Shown: one piece after another, positions 1 to 10,230 of the stretch
Layout of the letters: every line of letters starts with the position of its first letter
Position numbering within the stretch: the stretch's first letter is position 1
Origin: Metridium senile
Taxonomy: Eukaryota; Cnidaria; Anthozoa; Actiniaria; Metridiidae
Length of the DNA: 64,000 nt
Direction: 5' to 3'
Assembly: GCA_949775045.1 (NCBI GenBank)
Contig: OX459096.1
Span: 46,470,379-46,534,378, forward strand
Program-made: the position numbers and the translations under genes
Notes under the pieces: model-generated
What the model saw: only the letters and a program-made list of their open reading frames with translations
Told to the model about the DNA's origin: nothing
The model's database searches: none

Positions 1-3000
1 ACGATTAAGGTCACTACATTCCCCCATTTTGATCATATAAACATCTGGTAAATGTAAAGGAGGCACAATTTACAGGTGATTTCCTTTTTCAATCTATCTT
101 CATGTTAATCATTAACATTTATTTCTTATCTGTGTTGCTGAACATGAAGGCAACAATGAATGACACAAGATAGTCATATAGCACAATTTAGCTTCAAACT
201 GTATTGTAAATTGAGAGAAAGTGGCAATGATACAAGCATTTAGACCATACAAATACCTACAGGAATGCACTACCCAAAGCCCAAATAGCTCCATAACTGA
301 TCCCTCCTTTAGTACTTTTAGAATCTGACATTGTCACCATTACAATTCCACATATACTATAAAATAATTATTAAAATAATAATAAATTATAAATCAAAAT
401 CAAAGAAAAAAAGAAAAAATAATGGGGCAGGCCTAGCTAAAACAACTTGGAGAAGAATGATAGCAAGTTAGCTGAACAAATCTCCCAAAAGAGAGATGGG
501 GAGGGGGAGAATAAATCAGACAATCAGATAATTTAACGTTTATAGCCGTCTGCAAATTGTAAACATGATTTATATCAAATGCCAGTTGGCTGTCATACTT
601 TTCATTGTCACTTAATGAGGTCATGTTGCTCTATGACAAAACCTTAATACAGCTAAAAAACTACTCTAACCCTTCAACATCAACAAATATACAAAGACGG
701 GCCGGCCTACTGAAACATTAGAACAAAGAGTGCTGGCTGGGCAAAGACTAGCAGCAGATCATTTCAACAAAAAGGCTCTCGAAAGAAAAATCTAAGATAT
801 GATCTGAAAGGATCACTCAAAGACTGCTAATGCGGTCATGAGCTAAAACAATATATATGTATATTTATTTACTCTGGAATAGTTTAGTGATTTCTCTGGA
901 ACAGGGTCTAGTGCGTTTGATCATGAGGGGCATTATACCTGCAAAAAGAGTGTGTCTTATGTGGGGAAATTAAGGCACACAATTAAGTGGCTAAAGACTA
1001 TGTTGAGGGATATAACACAATTGCAGCCTTACTCTCTTTTTAAGATGTCACAACAATAAACTATACAAACATTTACCTCACGATTACTGCAATTCCTTTT
1101 GACAGTGTCAATCGATCAGCTGAAGAACTTTTGAAAGCACCTGCTAATAGTAGTGTAAACAGCCCTGTTAAAAAAGAGAACTTATGAGTACAAACACTTA
1201 CCAGTGTTTTCATGAAAATTATGACAGACGGCACCTGTACAACAATGGCAGTGTTTTATTTGCTCTTTTCCCTTTTATTTTCAATAGGCTATTTTATAGT
1301 GACATTTTATTACCAGTACCATTATGTTTACAGCTTTCCTTTATTATTCAAATTTTAAATCCCTCTTGGGAATGGATGAACAATTGGCACTAATTACATC
1401 ACAAAAGAGAGTTGGCATAGCATTCTGGTCTTGGTTGTACCGGTATATTGATTGATTGATTTTATTTTATTTTATTCATGAATATATTGTTTTACATCTT
1501 TTAACAATTTCTTTATTATTAATAATTAATACATTGAAGAATAAAATAAAAGTTTATACTAGTTTTTATCTATATTACATATTTTTTACTAATATGATAT
1601 GTATATTACTATTATTACATGATTACATCGGTTTTCATTGTTACTTTTAGGGCTTTATATCGCGTATTACCCTGTTCATTATCAATTCAAGGGCTTTATA
1701 CAGATATTGCCCCCATTTGAGGGCAATATCTATATATTGCCCTTGAATACTAATGTATATTGCCCTTGAATACTAATGTATATATTGCCCTTGAATACCA
1801 ATGACCTAATCCCTATATTATCCTTGTCATTTCCGTTCTTTTTCAACTTTATATGTAACGTTAAACTTAGAAATTTTCTAGTTGCGAACATTTAACGGAT
1901 AAAAAATCATCTGATAGAGTGACCCTTTCGAGGATCGAACCCCGAACCCTTTGCTTACAAATCCTGACCCTAACACTTTATGCTAACTATCCGATCGATG
2001 TCAGTTGGTGAGAAGAAAACGTATTCATTTGTTCGTTACAGTTCATTAGTATTGTAGTGTACAACAAAACTAAAAGCCCATTGTTTGGATTGTATTCTCA
2101 TGGGAAACCAAAAAAATAATCAGCTTGATGATGCCCTTTGGGACATGAAGTTGTGTGAAAACCTATTCAATCATGTAATAAGTCATGCACTAAAAATAAA
2201 AACAAACAATTCAAGAATCTTCTGAAGAATATATTTGTCGTCTTGAAAACGACTTGCATCGATATGGCGTAAAAACCCAAATGTTGCATACAAAATTTAA
2301 AAATACAAGGCCTTTTTGGAAAACCTCTGTAAATCATGTAATAAGTCAGATAAATACCTCGAACGTCGGCAATAAGCCTATAAAGCCCTCGGGGCCTATG
2401 GCCCCTCGGGCTTTATACGGCTTATTGCCTCCGTTCTCGGTATTTATCTCTTACATATATATGTATATGATGCCATAATTCAACTGGCCTATTAATTGCA
2501 AGGGACTATCATGCATCTAATATGTCAGTAAGTAGCACTATATTTTCATACTAATCAAATACTAGATTTTGTAATGCATCAGATAGAAATAAAAGTGTTG
2601 AATTTTTTACTGACCTGAGGATGAAGAGAGAATATTGACGGCAGCAGGAGAAGTATCATTTAATGCCTCTTGGTAGCCCCAAGTCGCAAGAAACCACTAA
2701 AACAAAAAACAATTATTATTGATGATTTCATTCATTCATTCTGTAAAGCTAGCTTGGACTTGCAAGACCCTGGCCCTCCAACAGTCTCTATCCTGAATTG
2801 CCACGGGCAGTTCTTCTGGTAGGCAGCCTGTGTTGTCTCGCAGTTGGTCAATTTCAAACTTATTATAATCATTTAAATCCAACTTTTTTTAAAATAGTGT
2901 ACATTGTGTAGTTCCAGAAAATATCCAAATAACCATACACTATTTGTCCCAAAATCGGAAATTTGGTCGAAGTTTGGTCAATAAACAAATTCCCTCTGTT

Positions 3001-6000
3001 GGGGTGGTATGGTTTATTTCTGGAACTACACATTGTGAAGGCCAATCATCATTGGGAAAAAGGGCAATTTTCATATTAAAATAAATGTTTAAATTATTGT
3101 TTTTGTAAAAGTATCATTGTCCTATTATAATTTTTTTAAACATTTGTTTGACCTACCAGAAAACAAAACATCACTGCAATCTTGGTGACTTTAAGTAAAC
3201 TTATTTTTTCATCAAAGGCTGTTAAACGTTCTGTAACATTATGTGACATTCTCGCTAAGTGTGCAGCTTCATCAGCTAGAATAAACAGAATTTTCAGATG
3301 ATTAGTATGGTGCTGATATTATAGACATTCAAAATACAGACTTTCAAGATTATAAAATTCATGAATAATGAATAATGAGAATTTTACAAGAGAAATCATG
3401 AACTATAAGGTTTTATTCTAGATATAGCCTGCATGGCAGGCTCTTTGGGATTGGAGGAGGGAGGGGATTGGGGAGGAGGAATTTTGGGGAGGGGATTGGG
3501 GCTCTTGGCCATGCAGGCTATTTTAGATAAAATCATCCTGATTTGCATAAGTTTTAACTTGAATTTTCTTGACCAGATTTAGTTTTATCTTGACAATTTT
3601 AGTAAAATATGAAAGAACAAACGTTGGACTTTAATAAGTACTATACAATATTCGCGTCTGACCCGGATGAGATGTACAATGGCTAATCTTCAACTCGCCA
3701 TTAAATATCCCATACAGATGATCAGCTGCTCCTATTGTATATATATATTACTTACATGTCATGATCAAGTTTAATACTGTCTTACAGAAGGGGGCGTATG
3801 AAGGGGTTGTAAACCACAAAACCAGATCAACCAATCAGAGTATATTATTTCTGAAGTGAACTTCTCTGATTGGTTGATCTGTGTGTTTAGCACACATCAA
3901 CACAATTTGCATAAGTATATACAGATTTAAATGGGAAAGTACATATTTAAATGGGAACCTGTTCAAACAGTTTAAATGTTACCAAAATTTGCTCAATTGC
4001 AACGACAAGATTTGTAAAACCGTAAAAATGCAGATATAAATGAAAAGAACCGCAACACTGCACCAAAAACAATGAAACCGAGATGCGTTTAGGATAATTC
4101 AAGAGTAGATCAGACCAAACACGAGATGAAGTCGAGTGTTTGGACCTGCTCAAGAACTCTCCCAAACGTATCAAGGTTTTCATAAGCAAGTGAAAAAACA
4201 GAAGACGTGTTTCATCTCTCTTATAAAATAACAATCAAGCGAAACAACAAAAAATACCTTTCTTTTGACAATGTCATTTCTCCCTATGTTACATTTCATC
4301 GAAAATGGTATGTGCGGGCGAAAGATCAAAACAACGAAAAAACATAATGCTGAATGAGCGTGCGCACTTGAAAATGGCATGGGTGTGTTTCATGAGAGCA
4401 CAGGTTTTTTACCAATCAACGCGCGCATACTATACCAATTATTTTATAAATATAATTTATGAAACATTGTATCAAAATTTAATTAATAATGCTATCATAT
4501 ACATTAATTAGCCAAAAATATTTAATGTACTAATTGGATACAAAGAACATGAAGCTTGCATACCTTCAAGATGCCTGACCTCCCTAAAGCTATTGAAGTG
4601 CACATGTCGATTGGCTGAAACAAAGATAACAACACTTAAAAGTATTTAATAGTTTTCCTAAATTTAAGCAGTGGTATAGTAGATGGTGAGGATCAGAAAA
4701 CACGCTAACTTTAAACCCTCAGGGCATCTGAAAAAGTGCAGGGAAAAAACTTGGGAAAAGTGTGGAAATTTTAGCAAACAGTGCGGAAAAGTGCAGAAAT
4801 GCTAATTTGCATAAATTATTATTATTTATTATTAATATCATTTTGATGCAAAATGAAGATATTTTCCACGAAATACCCGCTAAATTTGCTGTATTTTTAT
4901 AGAGGCATGTGATTGGATGCTTTTTAGACCAATCAAATGCGTTTATAGAATTAGAACTAGAACTTACAGCGAGGAACAACAAATGATAGATAGATAGATT
5001 ATTGTCAAACGGCGAAAGAAAACAATTGAATTATTGTGAATTATTGTGTATTCAAGAACATTGACAACAGGTTTGCAACTTTTTCTGTATTTTTTTTTGC
5101 AAAAAGTGAGGAAAATGTCGAAAAGTGTGAAAAACTGGTCTTTGCCATCAGGCATATAAAGAACAACATCCACATGAAACCTATAATCCTTTATTTAAAT
5201 CATTTAATTTATTATATCCACAGCCACTGGATTTAAGTTTCTTTTCATCATAATTGTTATTATCATGATTCCACCTACCAGTGCCAGTTTCAGCATCATA
5301 CTTGTATTGATTGTCATTTGCTTGGCCTATCTCTTCATCAGTGATTGGTTCAAAAATTGACTCTGTCTAAGAACAAAGTATGCATTATTATAATTATGTA
5401 AATTGTAATCATTATATAAATAACAGTATACAGTGTAGTAATATGTACATATTGACTGAGTTGGAGGGCTGAACAGGAAAATATTTGGCTCAAGGTTATG
5501 CTGTACGGAACAAGCGCAGCCAGGTCCTACAACTAACCAAAAGCCAAATACTTTCCAAATGTCGAATTCATGCTAGGGAAAAGGGAAATGGAAAAAATTG
5601 ATGCATGAAAGCCTCAAACCCATGTCAACCTTTGGAAATTAGTATATTTAACACAAAGACAAAGAAATTAGACCAGGTAGAAGAAATACATAGCATTTAA
5701 AATTGTTATTGGGAGTTGCCAGGGATCAATTTGAAAATTTGCCAGCCTGTCATTTGTGATGTTAATAATTTTTCCATTTATTTGTGTGTGCAGTGGACAT
5801 TGTGCGTGCACGATTACAGTAATCGACTGCAGTTGTAGTTTTATTTTAAAATGATATGTACAGTTAGTAATGAGCTTGCACAGCCCCTTAATTTCCATTC
5901 TTATAGCCTAATTATATGGACATAATATTGTAATTGGTTTTGTATGATCATACAGATCAATATGATTTCAAATGAGTTAATAGATTTCATACCAAATGGT

Positions 6001-8404
6001 GTCGCTGTGTTACAAGGTCTGGTGATGATGTCTGTGATGATACTGGGCTGGACAATAATGAGCTACTTTCATTACTTCTTATTTCATTACTTGTGTTAAC
6101 TCTGAATGACCTTGTAATATTCTGCACAATACAAAGCAATGGAAAGTAATTAATTCATACATATATAACAGGTTCCCATAAATCTGTACTTTCCCATTTA
6201 AATCTGTACTTATGCAAATTTTGTTGATGTGTGCTAAACACACAGATCAACCAATCAGTGAAGTTCACTTCAGAAATAATATACTCTGATTGTTTGATCT
6301 GTATGTTTAGCAAACATCAACACAATTTGCATAAGTACAGATTTAAATGGGAAAGTACAGATTTAAATGGGAACCTGTTATATATATAATATGTAACTTC
6401 ACTGCTAGCTTGTTATAACACTTATTGTTTGTATCAAATTACTGTGAGAAAGGGGTTTTATGATCTCAAAATTGGATCGCTACACATTTTAATACTATTT
6501 GTCAGTTGTCATAGGAACACAATTTGAGTGGACAGTAACATGGTCCAATTCATAATATTGTTACAGCAATAAAAAATATAGTTGGCTATAGTTAAAGCTG
6601 TTGTAACTGTTAGAGTACAACACATATAAAAATTGTAACTTGCTGACATTTCAAACTTAAAACCTTTCTATGAGTTACCGGTATGAATTTTCTCTGAAGA
6701 AATATCCGCATCAAAATGTGAAATTATAATTTTAAATCCTTTATGCAGTCTGTACTAGTCCCTGAGTACACTGACACAATCCATTTGAAACATCAGCAAG
6801 TTTTAATCCTTATATAGCATATTGCAAACATACAGGTGCATAATTTTGTTATAAACAGGTTCCCATTTACAGCGCAACGCGTAAAAGTATGGTCACTGAT
6901 AATGTATTCGCATACTTCTGTCTCGCCATCGATCCAATAAGCGTTTTGATCTGAGACAAGATAACACAATCCTACAACGCTGATTGGATCGATTGCGAGA
7001 CAGAAGTATGCGAATACATTATCAGTGGCCATACTTTTACGCGTTGCGCTGTAAATCTGTACTTTCCCAATTAAATCTGTACTTATGCAAATTGTGTTGA
7101 TGTGTGCTAAACACACAGATCAACCAATCAGAGTATATTTTTATAAATCTCAGCCTTGATAGCGGGTAATATATTCTTTGGAATTTGACTTTGGAAAGTG
7201 AAATTTGTAAGTTTTTCAATTGTTTGATAATGTGTATTATATATTCCTAAAATTACCACAGGCTGTAGTCAAACTGTAAAGAATATATCTTGCGTTATCC
7301 TGGCTGAGTTTGAACAACTATTAAAAGGACTACTCTCACCATAACATAACAGCACAACAGCAAGGCAATTATTATAGCATAGAGCTAATATAAATGTTTA
7401 TCTTTTTGACAACATGAAAACAATGTAAAGAGAAGTTAGACTTACTGCACTACTTGTTGAATTTCGCTTGAAGCACTTCATGCACTGATATTGCCATGGA
7501 TGGTAGAATAGAAACCCAGTTAAATATATCATAAATGCTGATGTCTTGAAATATGTTGTAAAAAAAGGTTTATTGTAACCTTCGCCTTTGAAAATATACT
7601 GTCAAATAAAACACAAAATAGAAACAGTCAATTAAATTAAATGAGTTCTAAACAGGCAATGAAAAGGTAAATGAGAAAAAACATTGAAAGATATAACAAA
7701 TGGTAACTTGACAGTAAAATATAAAAACAAAATATAAAAAAGGACAAAATAAAAATGACACAATTAACAAACTGAATGAAAAAAACAATCAAGTTGAAAA
7801 CAATTAAAAAGCAAAAAATAAAGAAAAATGTAGTTCTAAATTTAATGGAAAATATGTCGATACGAAATAATATTTAAGATAAAATCTAAATATGAAAAAA
7901 TGGAAAGGTCAAATAAAGTGAAGCTATCAAAGTTGACGTCAATTATAAATTAAGCTTTCTGATATCGTCCATCGCAGAATCAATTGTCTATACTGCACGC
8001 TAATCATTTCGAGCTAAATGTCATTTATATCCCAAGTCAAACGTTTTCTTCATGTAATTTATCCATTAGGAGATCATTATATATTATTTTAACAATGTTA
8101 AATTCCACAATATAAATTTACTTACAGAACTTAGCTCCGCCGAGGCAACCCATATCACGTTTACTACAAGAAGCACAATAACACCAACCACCAATCGTCG
8201 TTTTCTGCGAATACTTTCATCAGGCGAAATTAGAAAATATTTTGTAGAACTCCAGAAAGATTTGAGCTTGTTAATAAAAGGCATAATGTGAATTAACTTC
8301 TCATTAAATCTCTTCAAGAACGGAATCCACGTTCTAAGCGATCTCGAAAAAACATCTGTGTCGAGAGGTGCGATAGTTCCAGGGACAGTTATCAGACGAA
8401 ACAA
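1..8404 (-). CDS. SLC35F5: SLC35F5-like solute carrier (partial, 3' end off window)
   Basis: Multi-membrane-spanning transporter of the SLC35/DMT family, F5 branch; the family acts in intracellular membranes, and the substrate of F5 is not firmly known. Exons on the minus strand: 8404-8126, 7598-7446, 6121-5993, 5366-5279, 4614-4564, 3275-3157, 2696-2615, 1164-1077, 356-261 and probably 44-1. Phases agree through exon 9 (about 362 aa; human protein about 523). Family landmarks: VIWVASAEL after RRKRRL (TM1), YNKPFF then the TM2 segment, YQEALNDTSPAAVNILSS, and SYGAIWALGSAFL. Exon 1 opens with a roughly 65-residue N-terminal extension ahead of TM1. The ATG at 8404 is the first in frame. The exon 9 to 10 junction does not join cleanly (see findings). 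Head-to-head with stonin. Family assignment confident; orthology inferred. Confidence 0.88.
1731..1802. repeat. Short tandem repeat, about 24-bp unit
   Basis: Three consecutive copies of a unit reading approximately TATATTGCCCTTGAATACTA. It sits in SLC35F5 intron 7 beside further GGGCAATAT / ATATTGCCC inverted pieces. Confidence 0.8.
1918..2000 (-). repeat. tRNA-like sequence (possible SINE head)
   Basis: On the minus strand a B-box-like GGTTCGATCC follows an A-box-like TAGTTAGCATAAAG at tRNA-like spacing. I cannot fold a full cloverleaf with a proper acceptor stem, so a tRNA-derived repeat is more likely than a functional tRNA gene. Confidence 0.35.
2348..2449. repeat. Hairpin-forming inverted repeat
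   Basis: Two arms of about 48 bp (AGATAAATACC ... GGTATTTATCT) with a small GC-rich loop around GGGGCC. Near-perfect pairing, including the pair GGCAATAAGCC / GGCTTATTGCC. Probably a tiny MITE in SLC35F5 intron 7. Confidence 0.8.
2901..3036. mobile_element. Small MITE, TIR ACATTGTGTAGTTCCAG
   Basis: About 136 bp with 17-bp terminal inverted repeats differing at one base, in SLC35F5 intron 6. Noncoding. Confidence 0.7.
3425..3520. mobile_element. MULE-type MITE, TAGCCTGC ends, 9-bp TSD
   Basis: The terminal repeat TAGCCTGCATGGC is matched by GCCATGCAGGCTA. Flanks are TTCTAGATA and TTTTAGATA, a 9-bp duplication with one mismatch, as expected for Mutator-like elements. The core is G-rich (GGGGATTGGGG). 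Inside SLC35F5 intron 5. Confidence 0.75.
3818..3963. mobile_element. MITE family 'AACAGGTTCCCAT', copy A (truncated)
   Basis: Shares GATCAACCAATCAGAG, the AATTTGCATAAGTA stretch and the terminus AAATGGGAACCTGTT with the complete copy at 6168-6379. The left terminus is missing. Confidence 0.75.
6168..6379. mobile_element. MITE family 'AACAGGTTCCCAT', copy B (full length)
   Basis: A 212-bp foldback with arms of about 100 bp that begin AACAGGTTCCCAT. TA-rich flanks fit a TA target duplication. Located in SLC35F5 intron 2. Confidence 0.85.
6854..7135. mobile_element. MITE family 'AACAGGTTCCCAT', copy C, with nested insert
   Basis: Left half of the same family, interrupted by a second foldback at 6870-7051 and then resuming with AAATCTGTACTTTCCC. 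The right part is lost after AACCAATCAGAGTATA. Confidence 0.75.
6870..7051. mobile_element. Nested foldback MITE, TIR CAGCGCAACGCG, TA TSD
   Basis: 182 bp with long near-perfect arms (CAGCGCAACGCGTAAAAG ... CTTTTACGCGTTGCGCTG), flanked by TA on each side. Deleting it with one TA restores the host MITE, so the insertion boundary is well defined. Confidence 0.88.
7149..7308. mobile_element. MITE, TIR CTCAGCC, copy 1
   Basis: Inverted-repeat element with an internal AATATATTCTTT motif near each end and GGCTGTAGTCAAA. A second, better-preserved copy lies at 57705-57919. In SLC35F5 intron 2. Confidence 0.7.
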
Positions 8405-10230
8405 CGATTTTATGTCAACTTGATGTACGAATTATTAACAAACTATTCATGATTTATAAAGTAAGAAGTCCAGCTATATCTCCTGTCCTTGAATAAGTCA
8501 AACAATTGTCTTTATGAATGATCAAGATATATAATTTTTCAACGACATCTTCATCTTCATAGAAAAATAATGTTTATACTCTTTGAAATGTACCGCTGTC
8601 AATAGTAATCACGGGCATACAAACAGGAAGCCCACTTCACAGTTTGTTGATTGTTTCTGTCCAGTTTCATTTATTTGTTCATTTACAAGCCATTTATCCA
8701 TCTATTTACCATCTACCTTTATCTTATTTGATACTTCCCTTGCTTAATTTTCCAATTAGGCTTGATTGTATCTCGATCGGATGTGTGGAAAAAAATCGAC
8801 TTTTAAAATTATAATCAACTAGCTCGGGACGTACACTGGAACATGATTATATTTACGTGGGCGAAAAAGGAACACAATATATATAGTGAAAATATAGTTC
8901 GTCACAGCAATACGTAGGCGATAATCATGAGAGATTACTATTCTGCTAGGTGCTTTTTATCTTTTGCTTTTTAACCGGTAATTTATACTTTAAATTACAA
9001 CAGATATAAATGAATGAATGAATGAATAAATAAATAGTTAAATAAATGAATAAATAATAAATGAATCAATCAATGAATCAATGAATCAATCAATGAATCA
9101 ATGAATGAATCAATCGATCAATCAATCAATCAATCAATCCATCAATCCATAAATAAATCAATAAATTCATTCATTCATTCATTCATCCATTCATTTCATT
9201 CACTCAATTACTCATTTTTTCATTCATTCATTTTTTATCATTTACATCGTTCTATCGTATTCATCGTTTTATCCTGAATATATTTTTCTTATTTTCAAAA
9301 TTTAAATGATATGGATAGATATATCTGTCGGAGTCGGAGATTACTGGCAGCCCAAAAGATTTATTTTATATTTTAATAAACCATTTAGGGCTTTTCTTCC
9401 AGTTTTGCATTTAATTACAACAACTTAGCTGTTTTAAAGTATAAATTAGATCAGGATGAAGAAAGTGTTTCTTTTGGGATTGAAATATTGAAATAATAAT
9501 GGCAAAGCAAATAACCTGAGGCGGCTCAGACACCGGTCGCTATGGAGTCGTCAGGTCGTCGTCAGGAGACTGGAAGAAACAGATCTACTTCCGGTATATT
9601 GGCGGTCAATCATTATGCTCAACCATCAAGTGACCATTTGGCGTACTTCTCAGCGAAGCGACACTTGTTTGTGGGCATTTGGGCAAATTTACGGTGCAAT
9701 TTGTTGTATCAGAAACCCTATTCACTTCTATTTATGAGACCTGAGGAATAGCAGCGTCAGGTTCAATTACCTCGGCAACTCGATCTGTGAATAGCGCGTG
9801 CTTCGTGTAGGTAGAAGGGTGACCCAGGTTATCTCAGTAGTCTTTGAACCGCTCTGGCTTAGAGTTAGTGTACGCTTATTCAACAAGGTCTTTTCTTATC
9901 TCTACCGCCGGGATTTGGGCTTTACACGATTACTCTACGAGTATTGTAAACTGGAAGCAAGAACGTCGAGGATACAATTCTTTGATACGTAGAAGCAACA
10001 GCTGAAGAAAGTTTATTCGACTTGATGAACTGAATGGAGACATTTATGAAAAGGTACACATAAAACAAACCTAAACGCCAGGAAATTTCACCAAATTAAA
10101 AAAAAACACTTCAAGTTTCGGTTCAAAAAAGCTTTTTATTGTCTTTAATCGTGTAAAGCTGTCATTTGCAAAGTCAGACAGCTACAAAACAAACGCTTTA
10201 CATATAATAGAAGCGACTACAACAACGAAC
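8405..10230. other. Divergent intergenic region SLC35F5 / stonin
   Basis: About 1.8 kb between two divergent start codons, so both promoters should lie here. It holds a compound tetranucleotide repeat (9010-9234) and a slightly more GC-rich stretch near 9520-9620 that could be the stonin promoter or 5' UTR. A 69-codon ORF at 9542-9751 begins in that stretch. It lies upstream of the stonin ATG, resembles nothing I know, and could be a uORF or chance. No TATA box is convincing. Confidence 0.5.
9010..9234. repeat. Compound tetranucleotide microsatellite (GAAT/CAAT to CATT)
   Basis: Runs of GAAT/AAAT units turn into CAAT/GAAT mixtures and end in ATTC/CATT units. The right part is therefore roughly the reverse complement of the left and could fold back. 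Purely simple sequence, no coding potential. Confidence 0.9.

Noticed and set aside
6793..7116. 107-codon minus-strand ORF
   Set aside because: Runs through a palindromic MITE and has no resemblance to a protein family.
9542..9751. 69-codon ORF upstream of stonin
   Set aside because: No family resemblance, out of frame with stonin and ends before it; at best a uORF in a 5' UTR.
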